Positions 53,160 through 62,682 are shown, numbered from the stretch's first letter. The stretch is 64,000 nucleotides of DNA from Achromobacter pulmonis (GCF_002885955.2 NZ_POQS01000003.1:282351-346350), one strand, 5' to 3'. Notes: generated by a model from the sequence alone, not told the origin. Made by a program: numbers and translations.

Positions 53160-54170
53160 ATGGCATATCGCGTGCACATCCTGGAAACGGACGAGGCGTT
53201 CCACGTCGAAGAGGGCGAATCGGTGCTGCAGGCCGCCGAGCGCTCGGCGGTCAAGCTGCCGCACGAATGCACGTTCGGCGGCTGCGGCACCTGCCGCATC
53301 CGGCTCGAGTCCGGCTCGGTCTCATACGACGAATTCCCGATGGCGCTGACGCCCGAAGAGGCGGCCGAGGGCTATGCCCTGGCCTGCCAGGCGCGACCGC
53401 TGGGCGACCTGTGCATCAGCGTGCCCGCCAGCCGGCAGTCGTTTCCCGAGCCGCGCCGCCTGCCGGCCACCATCCACCGCCTGGAACGCTACTGCGACGA
53501 CGTCGTCCACCTGACGCTGGCGCTGCCGGAAGACGGGCTGGAGTACGTGCCGGGGCAGTACATGAACGTGCTGCTGCCCGACGGCGAGACGCGCAGCTTC
53601 TCCATGGCTTCCGCGCCCTCGGGCAACCTGGTCGATTTCCACGTGCGCCGCATTCCGGGCGGGCGCTACACCGACCATTGGCTGGGCCAGGCGCAGGCCG
53701 GCGCCCGCGTCGAGATCGAGGCGCCGCTGGGCGTGTTCAGCTATCACGAGGAAGACTGGCGGCCGCTCATCATGATGGCCACCGGCACCGGCATCGCGCC
53801 GATCAAGGCCATCCTGGAGTCGCTGCTGGACAACCCCGACTGCCCGCCCGTCACGCTGTACTGGGGCATGCGCACCGAGGCCGATCTCTATCTGCGCGAG
53901 CAGATCGAAAGCTGGGCCGCGCGCCTGTACGAGTTCAATTTCGTGCCGGTGCTCTCGCGCGCCGGGGCCGGCTGGCAGGGACGGCGCGGCCACGTGCAGG
54001 AGGCCGTCGTGGAGGACCATGACGACCTGTCGGAACACGCGATCTATCTGTGCGGCGCGCCGGAAATGATCCAGCAGGCCAGGCAGCTGCTGGCCACGCG
54101 CGGCGCCAGCCTCGATCATATGTATGCCGACAGCTTCACCTTCCAGCACGCCTTGGCGGCGGCGGGATAA
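53160..54170 (+). CDS. Ferredoxin-type NAD(P)H reductase (2Fe-2S, FAD, NAD domains)
   Basis: A 336-residue iron-sulfur flavoprotein. The N-terminal [2Fe-2S] domain has C37, C42, C45 and C76 (HECTFGGCGTC and LACQAR); then an FAD domain (RSFSMASAPSG) and an NAD(P) domain (MMATGTGIAPIKAILE, YLCGAPEMI). This order matches oxygenase reductases and CDP-6-deoxyhexulose reductase (AscD). It is the last gene of the operon and should move electrons from NAD(P)H to the two ferredoxins for the diiron oxidase. Confidence 0.9.
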   Translation: MAYRVHILETDEAFHVEEGESVLQAAERSAVKLPHECTFGGCGTCRIRLESGSVSYDEFPMALTPEEAAEGYALACQARPLGDLCISVPASRQSFPEPRRLPATIHRLERYCDDVVHLTLALPEDGLEYVPGQYMNVLLPDGETRSFSMASAPSGNLVDFHVRRIPGGRYTDHWLGQAQAGARVEIEAPLGVFSYHEEDWRPLIMMATGTGIAPIKAILESLLDNPDCPPVTLYWGMRTEADLYLREQIESWAARLYEFNFVPVLSRAGAGWQGRRGHVQEAVVEDHDDLSEHAIYLCGAPEMIQQARQLLATRGASLDHMYADSFTFQHALAAAG

Positions 54171-54173
54171 ACG

Positions 54174-54611
54174 CTACCGATACACCAGCACCGGCAGCCG
54201 CGTATGCGCCAGCACGCGCTGGGTTTCGCTGCCCAGCAGAAAGCCGGTCATTCCGTGGCGGCCGTGCGAACCCATGATGATGAGGTCGCAGCCCTGGCTT
54301 TGCGCGGTCTCGACGATCGCCTGGTGCGGGTGGTCGTTGACCGTGACGATGGCGTTGCAGGGCACCAGCGCGTGGCGGGCTTCGGTTTCCAGCCCGTCCA
54401 GATAGGCCTGCGCGTTCTTGCGCGCCTGGTCGGTGTGCTGGTTCTGCGTGGTGCCCAGCATCTCGGCCTGGTAGATCAGCAGATGGTCTTCCGGGATGGA
54501 GCGGATGAGCGTGATCGTGGCTCCCATTTCCTTGGCGAAAACAAGAGCGCGCTTGAATGCCGATTCGGACAGCAGCGAGCCGTCCACGGCGATGAGCAAG
54601 TGCTTGTACAT
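54174..54611 (-). CDS. Universal stress protein, ATP-binding type
   Basis: A 145-residue UspA-family protein (LIAVDGSLLSESAFKRALVFA at the N-terminus). The nucleotide motif G-2x-G-9x-G-S is intact in GSHGRHGMTGFLLGSET, unlike the Usp at 19912. ATG 54611 is preceded by AGGAGAGGCAAC. It is convergent with the reductase gene (3 bases between stops) and stands alone. Likely a general stress response factor. Confidence 0.92.
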   Translation of the reverse strand: MYKHLLIAVDGSLLSESAFKRALVFAKEMGATITLIRSIPEDHLLIYQAEMLGTTQNQHTDQARKNAQAYLDGLETEARHALVPCNAIVTVNDHPHQAIVETAQSQGCDLIIMGSHGRHGMTGFLLGSETQRVLAHTRLPVLVYR

Positions 54612-54808
54612 GTTGCCTCTCCTTCAGGAAAGGGACTGAACAGCCGCGCAACCAGTATAGGCGCGCCGGGGGCGGGCGGCCAGTCCCGCCTAAGGACGAG
54701 GCGGCGGGCTTCCCCTGCGCCGCGGTTGAGCATATATTGTCAGCGCGATATCCGGCAGTTCCCTCCTGGCTTGTGGCGTCATGCTTTGCGATTCACGGAG
54801 AACGGAAA

Positions 54809-56158
54809 ATGCGTCGATTGCAACAATGGTTCATCGGCTGGCTGTGCATGGGACTGGCGGCCTGCCTGCCCGCCGTGGCGCAGACCAAGCTGGACAACGC
54901 GCAACTGGACCAGCTCATGGCGCCGGTCGCGCTGTACCCGGATTCGCTGCTGTCCCAGATACTCATGGGCGCCACCTATCCCGACGACGTGGCGGCGGCC
55001 GCCAAATGGTCGGCCGCGCACACTTCCGAATCCGGCGACCAGGCCGTCAAGGCGGTCGAGGGCGAGGCCTGGGACCCCAGCGTCAAATCGCTGGTGGCGT
55101 TTCCCTCGGTCATGGACATGATGGGCCGGCAGCCGGAATGGGTGAAATCCGTGGGCGACGCCTTCCTGGCGCAGCCGGACGCGGTCATGGATTCCGTCCA
55201 GCGCCTGCGCGTGCAGGCCCAGAAGGCCGGCAACCTCAAGAGCACGCCGCAGCAGAAGGTCACTTCCAGCACCACCAATGACAAGACGGTGGTGGTGATC
55301 GAGCCGGCCGACCCGCAGGTGGTCTACGTGCCCAGCTACAACCCCAGCGTGGTCTACGGCACCTGGGCCTATCCCTCCTATCCTCCCTACTACTATCCGC
55401 CGCCGCCGGGGTCGGTGTTCGCCACCTCGCTGGTGGCCGGGCTCAGTTTCGGCCTGGGCGTGGCCGCCGTCAACTCGATGTGGGGCGGCTTCGACTGGGG
55501 CCACAACGACGTCGATATCGACATCAACCGCTACAACAACATCAACGTCAACCAGCGCATCGACCGCAGCAACTTCAACAACAACAGGGCCACCTGGCAG
55601 CACAATCCGGCCAACCGCGGCAGCGCGCCGTACGCCGACGCCGCCAGCCGCCAGCGCTTCGACGGCCAGCGCCAGGCCGGCCTGCAGAACCGCCCGCAGG
55701 CGCGCCAGGGCCAGGCTGCCCGGACGCCGGCGCCCGGTTCGCGCGACGCCGCCCGCGAGCGCGCGGCGCAGTCCTTCGAAGGCCGCACCGGCCAGCCCAT
55801 CGCCGGGCACGCCCAGCCGGGCGGCGCGCGCGCCCAGGGCGGCGGCAGCCGCGGGGCGGGGCACCAGGCCGCGCCGGCCCAGCACAACCGGGCCTCCAGC
55901 GTGTCCACGCAGGATCGGCAGGCCGCCGCGCAGCGCCAGCGCGCCGACGAGTCCGCGGCGCGCAACCGCAGCCGCGCCTCCAATAGCGCCAATGCGCTTA
56001 GCGACGCCGGCAACGGCGAACGCATGCGCCAGCAAAGCCATCGCGGCGAGATGAGCCACGGCGGCGCAGGCATCCAGCGCGGCGGCGGGCATATGGGCGG
56101 CGGCGGCCACATGGGCGGCGGACGCGGCGGTGGCGGACATTTCGGCGGCCGGAGGTAA
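54809..56158 (+). CDS. DUF3300 exported protein with Gly/His-rich tail
   Basis: A 449-residue exported protein. The signal sequence (IGWLCMGLAACLPAVAQ) may instead be a lipoprotein type, as LAAC is present. The DUF3300 core follows (LDQLMAPVALYPDSLLSQIL, DPQVVYVPSYNPSVVYG), then an Asn-rich stretch, an Arg/Ala/Gln-rich region and a C-terminal tail of Gly-Gly-His-Met repeats (about residues 420-449). It is directly followed by a DUF2950 gene, its usual partner. Function unknown. The 197 bases before it contain only promoter sequence. Confidence 0.85.
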   Translation: MRRLQQWFIGWLCMGLAACLPAVAQTKLDNAQLDQLMAPVALYPDSLLSQILMGATYPDDVAAAAKWSAAHTSESGDQAVKAVEGEAWDPSVKSLVAFPSVMDMMGRQPEWVKSVGDAFLAQPDAVMDSVQRLRVQAQKAGNLKSTPQQKVTSSTTNDKTVVVIEPADPQVVYVPSYNPSVVYGTWAYPSYPPYYYPPPPGSVFATSLVAGLSFGLGVAAVNSMWGGFDWGHNDVDIDINRYNNINVNQRIDRSNFNNNRATWQHNPANRGSAPYADAASRQRFDGQRQAGLQNRPQARQGQAARTPAPGSRDAARERAAQSFEGRTGQPIAGHAQPGGARAQGGGSRGAGHQAAPAQHNRASSVSTQDRQAAAQRQRADESAARNRSRASNSANALSDAGNGERMRQQSHRGEMSHGGAGIQRGGGHMGGGGHMGGGRGGGGHFGGRR

Positions 56159-56163
56159 GCACC

Positions 56164-57027
56164 ATGCAGAAAAGCGCTTTCCCGACTTTCTTTTCCCTGC
56201 GCGCGCTGGGCGCGCTCGCGCTGGCGCTGGGCCTGGCGGCGCCGGCCGCGGCCCAGAGCCTGTATCCCAGCCCGCAGGCGGCCGCCGACGCCTTCGTCGA
56301 CGCCATCGCCACCGGCGACCTCGACGGCCTGGCCAAGGTGCTGGGCCCGAACCACCGGCGCATCGTGCCCGGCGGCGTGGCGCAGGAGGACATCTACCGC
56401 TTCCTGGCGGCCTGGTCGCGCAAGCACGAAATCGTCGCCGACGGCGGCCGTTCCTGGCTGGCGGTGGGCGATTCGGGCTGGACCCTGCCGGTGCCCATGG
56501 TGCGCGCCGGCAGCGGCTGGCGCTTCGACCCGGCGGCCGGCACGGCCGAGATCCGGCGCCGCGCCATCGGCCGCAACGAACTGGCCGCCATAGACACCCT
56601 GCGCCAGCTGCAGGCCGCCCAGGTCCGCTACCGCGACGGCGTCGGCCAGGGGCGCTACGCCGGCCGGCTGGTCAGCCGCGCCGGCGAGCGCGACGGGCTG
56701 TACTGGCCCGAACTGCCCGGCTCGCCGCCGCAGGCCTACGGACCGGACGCGCTGGCCATGGGGCCGGACGTGCCGCCGGAGGACGCCTATTACGGCTACC
56801 GTTACAAGGTGATTCCGGGCGCGCGCGCCGACTCCTACCGCATCGTGGCGTGGCCCGCCCGGTACGGGCAGACCGGCATCGATTCCTTCGTCGTCGGGCC
56901 GGAGGGCGGCGTGCTGGAGGCCGACCTGGGGCCGTCGTCGGCGGCGCGCGCGGCGGCGCTGCGCGAACGCGATATCGAGGCCGGCAACTGGGTTTCCGCC
57001 GACGCGCAACCCGTTGGCGCCAAATGA
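56164..57027 (+). CDS. DUF2950 exported protein
   Basis: A 287-residue protein with a Sec signal peptide ending at AAAQ (about residue 32). The mature part carries the DUF2950 pattern YPSPQAAADAFVDAIATGDLD near the start and PPEDAYYGYRYKVI toward the end. It begins 5 bases after the DUF3300 stop, and the two families nearly always occur together, so they probably form one envelope complex or process. Function unknown. Confidence 0.88.
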   Translation: MQKSAFPTFFSLRALGALALALGLAAPAAAQSLYPSPQAAADAFVDAIATGDLDGLAKVLGPNHRRIVPGGVAQEDIYRFLAAWSRKHEIVADGGRSWLAVGDSGWTLPVPMVRAGSGWRFDPAAGTAEIRRRAIGRNELAAIDTLRQLQAAQVRYRDGVGQGRYAGRLVSRAGERDGLYWPELPGSPPQAYGPDALAMGPDVPPEDAYYGYRYKVIPGARADSYRIVAWPARYGQTGIDSFVVGPEGGVLEADLGPSSAARAAALRERDIEAGNWVSADAQPVGAK

Positions 57028-57200
57028 CTTTATCGGTCTGAGGGGGAGCCGGCGGCCGGCTTGTTGCCGGACCGCAACAGGCGTGTGCGTTTGTGGCGAA
57101 ACGGCGGGCTGATATGCATTTGTCAGGCCGCCGTGCCTACAATGGCGAGCAGTCGCGAGACTGACCGATTTCCCTTTGCCGGATCCAGAAATTGAACCCC

Positions 57201-58181
57201 ATGCATTTTGTCCGCTACGCCCTGGTGGGCGTGGGGATGGCGCTTAGCGCCGCGGCGGCTTCCGCCCCGATCTTCGTCCTGAATTCTCTGGACGCCAACG
57301 TCAGCATCATCGACCCGGCCACCTACAAGGAATTGCGGCGCGTGCCCACGGGCAAGGAGCCGCACCACCTGTACCTGACGCCGGACGAAAAATCGCTCAT
57401 GGTGGCCAACGCCACCGGCGACACCATCACGCTGATGGACCCGCGCACCGGCGACGTGCAGCGCACGCTGACCGGCATCGTCGATCCCTACCAGCTGCAG
57501 TTCTCGCCGGACATGAAGTGGTTCGTGACGGCGGCCAACCGCCTGGACCACATCGACATCTATGCCTGGAAGCCGCTGGAGCAGGGCTTCGACCTGACGC
57601 TGGTCAAGCGCATCCCGGCGGGCAAGACGCCCAGCCACATCATGATCGACAGGAACAGCACGACGGCCTACGTCACGCTGCAGGACAGCGACCAGCTCAT
57701 CGCCATCGACCTGGCCACGCAGACGCCGAAGTGGACGGTGCCGGTCGGCAAGACGCCGGCCGACGTGTTCCTGACGCCCGACCAGAAGACGCTGCTGGTC
57801 GCGCTGACCGGCGATTCCTACGTGGAAGCCTACGACGTCAGTAACGGCCCGGCCAGGCTGGTGACGCGCATCAAGACCGCGACCGGCGCGCACGCCTTCC
57901 GCGCGCAGGGCGACCAGCGCCACCTGTTCGTCAGCAACCGCACGGCCAATTCCATCAGCCGCATCGACATGCAGACGCTGACGGTCACCGACACCTTCGC
58001 GGTGCCGGGCGGCCCCGACTGCATGGACGTCTTGGCCGACGGCAAGACGCTGTTGGTGACCTCGCGCTGGGCGCGCAAGCTTACCGTGGTGGACCTGGAG
58101 CAGAAGAAGGTTTCCAGCCAGGTGCCGGTGGGCAAGTCGCCGCATGGCGTCTGGACGCTCAACCATGCGCCTACGCGCTGA
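57201..58181 (+). CDS. YncE-like seven-bladed beta-propeller, exported
   Basis: A 326-residue periplasmic protein. After a signal peptide (VGVGMALSAAAASA) it consists of repeated YVTN-type blades, for example FVLNSLDANVSIIDPATYK, LMVANATGDTITLMDPRTG and LFVSNRTANSISRIDMQT. E. coli YncE has this fold and no known enzymatic role. ATG 57201 is used; TTG 57192 is possible. It overlaps the following deacetylase gene by 17 bases. Confidence 0.85.
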   Translation: MHFVRYALVGVGMALSAAAASAPIFVLNSLDANVSIIDPATYKELRRVPTGKEPHHLYLTPDEKSLMVANATGDTITLMDPRTGDVQRTLTGIVDPYQLQFSPDMKWFVTAANRLDHIDIYAWKPLEQGFDLTLVKRIPAGKTPSHIMIDRNSTTAYVTLQDSDQLIAIDLATQTPKWTVPVGKTPADVFLTPDQKTLLVALTGDSYVEAYDVSNGPARLVTRIKTATGAHAFRAQGDQRHLFVSNRTANSISRIDMQTLTVTDTFAVPGGPDCMDVLADGKTLLVTSRWARKLTVVDLEQKKVSSQVPVGKSPHGVWTLNHAPTR

Positions 58182-58971
58182 CGCTTTCCGGGCGCGCCTG
58201 GCGGCCGCCGCCGCGCTGGCGCTGGCCGTGTCGAACGCCGGCGCCGCGGGGCCGGCCGCCTGCGACAAGCCCGTCTACCTGACCTTCGACACCGGCCACA
58301 TGGGCGTGGCCCCGCTGGTGGCGGAGGTGCTGGCGCGCCACCAGGTCAAGGTCACGTTCTTTCTGGCCAACGAACGCACGCTGACCGGCGGCTCCAGCCT
58401 GGACGAAGTCTGGGCGCCCTGGTGGAAGGCGCGCGCCGCCGAAGGCCATGCCTTCGGCTCGCACACCTACGACCACGTCTACTGGCAGGGCGACCTGCCG
58501 GGCGGGCGCTTCCGCGTCAAGCCCAGCGCCGGCCCGGACGCCGGCAAGCGCGCCGAATGGACGTCGGCGCAATATTGCGCCGAGATCAAGCGTTCGGCCG
58601 CGCGCTTTCGCGAAATGACCGGGCAGGACATGCTGCCCCTGTATCGCGCGCCGGGCGGCAAGACCTCGCCGGCGCTGCTGCAGGCCGCGCGCGCCTGCGG
58701 CTACGAACAGGTGGGCTGGGCGCCTGCCGGTTTCCTGGGCGACGAACTGCCCAGCGACAAATATCCCAACGCCCGCCTGCTGGATCAGGCGCTGCGCAAC
58801 ATCAAGCCGGGCGACATCCTGCTGGCCCACCTGGGCATCTGGTCGCGCCAGGACCCGTGGGCGCCGGCCGTGCTGGAGCCGCTGATTGAAGGTTTGCAGC
58901 GCAAGGGCTATTGTTTCGCCACCCTGAACACGCATCCGGCCTATAGCGGCTGGATCGCCACGCATCATTGA
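58165..58971 (+). CDS. Polysaccharide deacetylase-family (CE4/NodB) protein, exported
   Basis: A 268-residue protein with a signal peptide (residues 1-28, cleavage near AGAAG). The NodB motifs are present: motif 1 TFDTGH (the second Asp replaced by Thr, as in some members), motif 2 GSHTYDH with metal histidines, and motif 3 RAPGG. It should remove acetyl groups from a cell-wall or exported glycan. ATG 58165 overlaps the propeller gene; the next gene starts 2 bases after its stop. Confidence 0.87.
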   Translation: MRLRADAFRARLAAAAALALAVSNAGAAGPAACDKPVYLTFDTGHMGVAPLVAEVLARHQVKVTFFLANERTLTGGSSLDEVWAPWWKARAAEGHAFGSHTYDHVYWQGDLPGGRFRVKPSAGPDAGKRAEWTSAQYCAEIKRSAARFREMTGQDMLPLYRAPGGKTSPALLQAARACGYEQVGWAPAGFLGDELPSDKYPNARLLDQALRNIKPGDILLAHLGIWSRQDPWAPAVLEPLIEGLQRKGYCFATLNTHPAYSGWIATHH

Positions 58972-58973
58972 TC

Positions 58974-59930
58974 ATGGAAACGCTTAGTCGACTTTTCGGA
59001 GAATGCCAGCAATGGATCTTCGAGACGGCGGTTCAGCCCGCGCTGTTTCACCTGGGCCTGAGCAACTTCATCGAGGACGGCTATGACGCCACGATGTGGC
59101 TGCTGGTCGGCCTGCTGCAGATCGCGGTGCTGGTGCTGGTGTTCGGTCCCTTGCAGCGCCTGCGCCCGGTCGAGCCCGTCACCGACCGCCGCCAGATCGG
59201 CGTGGACGTGCTGTACACGCTGATCCACCGGCTCGGCGCGTTCCGCCTGGTGCTGTTCTTCACCGTCGATCCGCTGTGGGACAGCGTGTTCGGCCAGCTT
59301 CACGTATGGGGCTTCGCCGCGTTCCAGCTCGACCAGTACTGGCCCGGCGTGACCGACCGCGCCTGGGTCAGCCTGATCATCTATCTGCTGCTGTTCGACG
59401 CGGTGGACTACTTCTACCACCGGGCCCAGCACCGTTTCGGCTGGCTCTGGGCGCTGCACGCCGTGCACCACAGCCAGCGCCAGATGACCATCTGGAGCGA
59501 CGACCGCAACCATCTGCTCGACGACATGCTGCGCGACGTGCTGGTGGTGTTCGTGTCGCAGCTGGTGGGCGTGCCGCCGGCGCAGTTCGTGATGGTGGTG
59601 GCCATCACCCAGCTGGCGCAGAGCCTGTCGCACGCCAACCTGCGCATGCATTTCGGCGCGCTGGGCGACCGCCTGCTGGTCAGCCCGCGCTTTCACCGGC
59701 ACCATCACTCCATCGCCTACGACGCCTCCTCGCCGGGGCCGGCGGGCGGCTACAACTTCGGCGCGCTGTTTCCGTTCTGGGACATGCTGTTTCGCACCGC
59801 GCGCTTCGGCGTGGGCTACGGCCCCACGGGCATCCATGACCAGCAGCCCGAAGCCGGCGGCCGCGACTACGGACGCGGCTTCTGGTCGCAGCAGTGGCTG
59901 GGCCTCAAGCGCCTGGCCGGCCGCCCCTGA
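58974..59930 (+). CDS. Fatty-acid hydroxylase/sterol desaturase superfamily protein
   Basis: A 318-residue integral membrane diiron hydroxylase. Four or five membrane helices are visible, and the histidine boxes are complete: YHRAQHR near residue 145, HAVHHS near 160 and RFHRHHHS near 240. Bacterial members hydroxylate or desaturate lipids. It starts 2 bases after the deacetylase stop, so propeller, deacetylase and hydroxylase form one operon, likely envelope-related. ATG 58974 is used. Confidence 0.88.
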   Translation: METLSRLFGECQQWIFETAVQPALFHLGLSNFIEDGYDATMWLLVGLLQIAVLVLVFGPLQRLRPVEPVTDRRQIGVDVLYTLIHRLGAFRLVLFFTVDPLWDSVFGQLHVWGFAAFQLDQYWPGVTDRAWVSLIIYLLLFDAVDYFYHRAQHRFGWLWALHAVHHSQRQMTIWSDDRNHLLDDMLRDVLVVFVSQLVGVPPAQFVMVVAITQLAQSLSHANLRMHFGALGDRLLVSPRFHRHHHSIAYDASSPGPAGGYNFGALFPFWDMLFRTARFGVGYGPTGIHDQQPEAGGRDYGRGFWSQQWLGLKRLAGRP

Positions 59931-59948
59931 GGGCGGATGCGGCGTTCT

Positions 59949-60458
59949 TCACGGCGCGGCGTGGCCGTCGTGCGTGGTTTCGCGCTTGATCTCGCCGTGC
60001 CGGCGTTCCATTTCCTGGCGCAGCTCGCGCCGCAGCCTGGCCGCCTCCATGCGCTGTTTTTCCTCCAGCGTGCGCGGCGCCAGCGGCGGCACCGCGGTGG
60101 GCGCGCCGCGCTCGTCGACCGCCACCATCGTGAAGTAACAGCTGTTGGTGTGGCGCACCAGCTTTCTGCGGATGTCTTCGGTGACGACCTTGATCCCGAT
60201 TTCCATGGACGTGCGGCCGGTGTAGTTCACCGCCGCCAGGAAGGTCACGAGTTCGCCCACGTGGATGGGTTCGCGGAAGACGACCTGGTCGACCGACAGG
60301 GTCACGACGTACTGGCCGGCATAGCGGCTGGCGCAGGCGTAGGCCACCTGGTCCAGGTACTTGAGTATGGTTCCGCCGTGCACATTGCCCGAGAAATTCG
60401 CCATGTCCGGCGTCATCAGGATGGTCATCGACAATTGGTGGCTGAATGCGTCGTCCAT
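59949..60458 (-). CDS. Acyl-CoA thioesterase (hotdog fold, YciA/BACH type)
   Basis: A 169-residue single-hotdog thioesterase. The active-site stretch TPDMANFSGNVHGGTILKYLDQVAYACA (split here across helix and sheet) carries the conserved asparagine, histidine and aspartate, and SVDQVVFREPIHVGELVTF is typical. The C-terminal 45 residues form a highly charged helix (EEKQRMEAARLRRELRQEME). It hydrolyses acyl-CoA in the cytoplasm. Divergent from selD; convergent with the hydroxylase gene. Confidence 0.9.
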   Translation of the reverse strand: MDDAFSHQLSMTILMTPDMANFSGNVHGGTILKYLDQVAYACASRYAGQYVVTLSVDQVVFREPIHVGELVTFLAAVNYTGRTSMEIGIKVVTEDIRRKLVRHTNSCYFTMVAVDERGAPTAVPPLAPRTLEEKQRMEAARLRRELRQEMERRHGEIKRETTHDGHAAP

Positions 60459-60588
60459 GGCGGCATTGAATCTTGGATAAAACGCCTATGGTAGCGGCTG
60501 GCGCGTCCCGCGGTCGCGGGTTTTCTGCGTTTCCCGGATCGCCGCCGCGCCGGTGCTATCCTCTTCGCCGTATCGACCGGAGATAGAA

Positions 60589-61650
60589 ATGACCCAGGAT
60601 GTTGCGAGCGCGGCCGTGCCGCGGTTGACTTCGCTTTCGCACGGCGGCGGCTGCGGCTGCAAGATCGCGCCGGGCGTGCTGTCGGCGCTGCTGGCGCGCT
60701 TCGGCCCCGCCGCCAGTTTTCCGAACCTGATGGTCGGCACCGAGACCGCCGACGACGCGGCGGTCTACCGGCTCAACGACGAACAGGCGCTGATCGCCAC
60801 CACGGACTTCTTCATGCCCATCGTGGACGATCCCTACGATTTCGGCCGCATCGCGGCCACCAACGCGCTGTCGGACGTGTACGCCATGGGCGGCACCCCG
60901 ATCATGGCGCTGGCCATCGTCGGCATGCCGATCAACGTGCTGCCGCACAGCGTCATCGCCGACATCCTGCGCGGCGGCGAATCGGTATGCGCCGACGCCG
61001 GCATCCCGCTGGCCGGCGGCCATAGCATCGATTCGGTCGAACCCATATACGGCCTGGCCGCCATGGGCCTGGTGCATCCGGACCGGGTCAGGCGCAATGC
61101 CGACGCGCGCGCCGGCGACGTGCTGATCCTGGGCAAGGGGCTGGGCGTGGGCATTCTGTCGGCGGCGCTGAAAAAGAACCGGCTGGACGAAGCCGGCTAC
61201 CGCGTGATGATAGACACCACCACCCGGCTGAACCGCCCCGGGCCGGCGCTGGCCGCGCTGGACGGCGTGCACGCGGTGACCGACGTGACCGGCTTCGGCC
61301 TGCTCGGCCACGCGCTGGAAATGGCGCGCGGCGCCGGCCTGACGGCGCGCCTGCGCCTGGACAGCCTGCCCTGGCTGCCGGGCGTGCAGGCCTATGCGGC
61401 CGACGGCGTGATCACCGGCGCGTCCGGCCGCAACTGGGCCTCCTACGGCGAATCCATCCGTCTGGGCGAGTCGGTCACCGACACGCAGCGCGCCCTGCTG
61501 ACCGACCCCCAGACCTCGGGCGGCCTGCTGGTGTCCTGCGCGCCTGACACGGCCGACGCGGTGCTGGACCTGTTCCGCGGCCACGGCTTCGCCGATGCCG
61601 CCGTGATCGGCGAGATGAGCGCCGGCGAACCGCTGGTGCGGGTGGAGTAA
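60589..61650 (+). CDS. selD: Selenide, water dikinase (Cys form)
   Basis: A 353-residue SelD, which makes selenophosphate from selenide and ATP. The catalytic pair C22 and K25 lies in [11 protein letters not shown]; cysteine stands where some species use selenocysteine. ATP-site segments [20 protein letters not shown] and [14 protein letters not shown] are intact. ATG 60589 follows CCGGAG. The partner genes selA/selB or mnmH are not adjacent, so the use (Sec or selenouridine) is not shown here. Confidence 0.95.
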   Translation: MTQDVASAAVPRLTSLSHGGGCGCKIAPGVLSALLARFGPAASFPNLMVGTETADDAAVYRLNDEQALIATTDFFMPIVDDPYDFGRIAATNALSDVYAMGGTPIMALAIVGMPINVLPHSVIADILRGGESVCADAGIPLAGGHSIDSVEPIYGLAAMGLVHPDRVRRNADARAGDVLILGKGLGVGILSAALKKNRLDEAGYRVMIDTTTRLNRPGPALAALDGVHAVTDVTGFGLLGHALEMARGAGLTARLRLDSLPWLPGVQAYAADGVITGASGRNWASYGESIRLGESVTDTQRALLTDPQTSGGLLVSCAPDTADAVLDLFRGHGFADAAVIGEMSAGEPLVRVE

Positions 61651-61660
61651 CGCGGGGCCG

Positions 61661-62578
61661 CTACGCGCCCAGGCCGCTGGCGGTGGCCGCGGCCTGTTCC
61701 GCCAGCCACTGCATGACCACCGCCGTGTCCGGCGAGCTGCGCCGCGGGTTGCACACCAGCCAGTAGGCCAGCTCGGTGGCGCTGGCGGCCTGCCCGCCCA
61801 CCGCCTCCAGGCGCTTGTCCGCCAGCATCGGCGCGACCAGCGCCAGCCGTCCCAGCGCGATGCCGTGGCCGGCCAGCGCCGCGTGCACGATCTGGTCGTA
61901 CTGGTTGAAGCGCAGCATGCCCTTGGCCTGGGCCCGGCCCAGGCCGCGCGCGTTCAGCCATTCCGACCATTGCAGCCAGGGGCGGCCGGGGTCGTCGAAT
62001 TCCAGCAGCACGTGGCGCTGCAGTTCGCGGGCGTCCAGTTCGCGCGCGCCCAGGCTGGGATGCGCGACCGGCACCACCGATTCCCCGAACAGCCACCGCG
62101 CCGTGTCCGGCACGCCGTCGCGCAGGCTGTAGCGGATGGCGATGTCCACGTTCTCGCGGTCGATGTCGATGAGCCGGTTGTCGGCCGCCACGCGCACGTC
62201 GATCTGCGGGTGGGCCGCCTGGAAGTCGCCCAGGCGCGGCAGCAGCCACAGCGAGGCCACGCCGATGGTGGTGGTGATGGTGACGGGCGTGCGCCGCTCG
62301 GGCGCGCGCAGCTGCTCGGTGAGGTCGCCCAGCTGGCTCAGCCACACGTCGGCCATGCGGAACAGCTGCGCGCCTTCGGAGGTGAACGACACGCTGCGAA
62401 AGCCCCGCACCAGCAGCGCCACGCCCAGGTGCGCCTCCAGCGCCCGGATCTGGCGGCTGACGGCGGACTGCGTCACATGCAGGTCCTGCGCGGCCAGCGT
62501 GATGCTCATGCGGCGGCCCACGGCCACGAAGCCCCGGACGAGATCAAGCGGCGGAAGTTTGGCCAGCGGATATGGCAT
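61661..62578 (-). CDS. LysR-family transcriptional regulator
   Basis: A 305-residue LysR regulator with the N-terminal winged helix (LDLVRGFVAVGRRMSITLAA, VTQSAVSRQIRALEAHLGVA) and a periplasmic-binding-protein-like effector domain. It is divergent from the HCCA isomerase-like gene at 62683 (104-base gap), which it probably controls. The sequence is GcvA/AmpR-like in the HTH linker region. Effector unknown. Confidence 0.9.
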   Translation of the reverse strand: MPYPLAKLPPLDLVRGFVAVGRRMSITLAAQDLHVTQSAVSRQIRALEAHLGVALLVRGFRSVSFTSEGAQLFRMADVWLSQLGDLTEQLRAPERRTPVTITTTIGVASLWLLPRLGDFQAAHPQIDVRVAADNRLIDIDRENVDIAIRYSLRDGVPDTARWLFGESVVPVAHPSLGARELDARELQRHVLLEFDDPGRPWLQWSEWLNARGLGRAQAKGMLRFNQYDQIVHAALAGHGIALGRLALVAPMLADKRLEAVGGQAASATELAYWLVCNPRRSSPDTAVVMQWLAEQAAATASGLGA

Positions 62579-62682
62579 TCGTGAAACTCATGCGTACCGG
62601 ACGGAAATGTTGCTTGAGCAATAGTACTCCGAGGGCGTTCAATAGGGATTCGGAGGCCTCCCTGACCCTTACGGAGTTCGTG

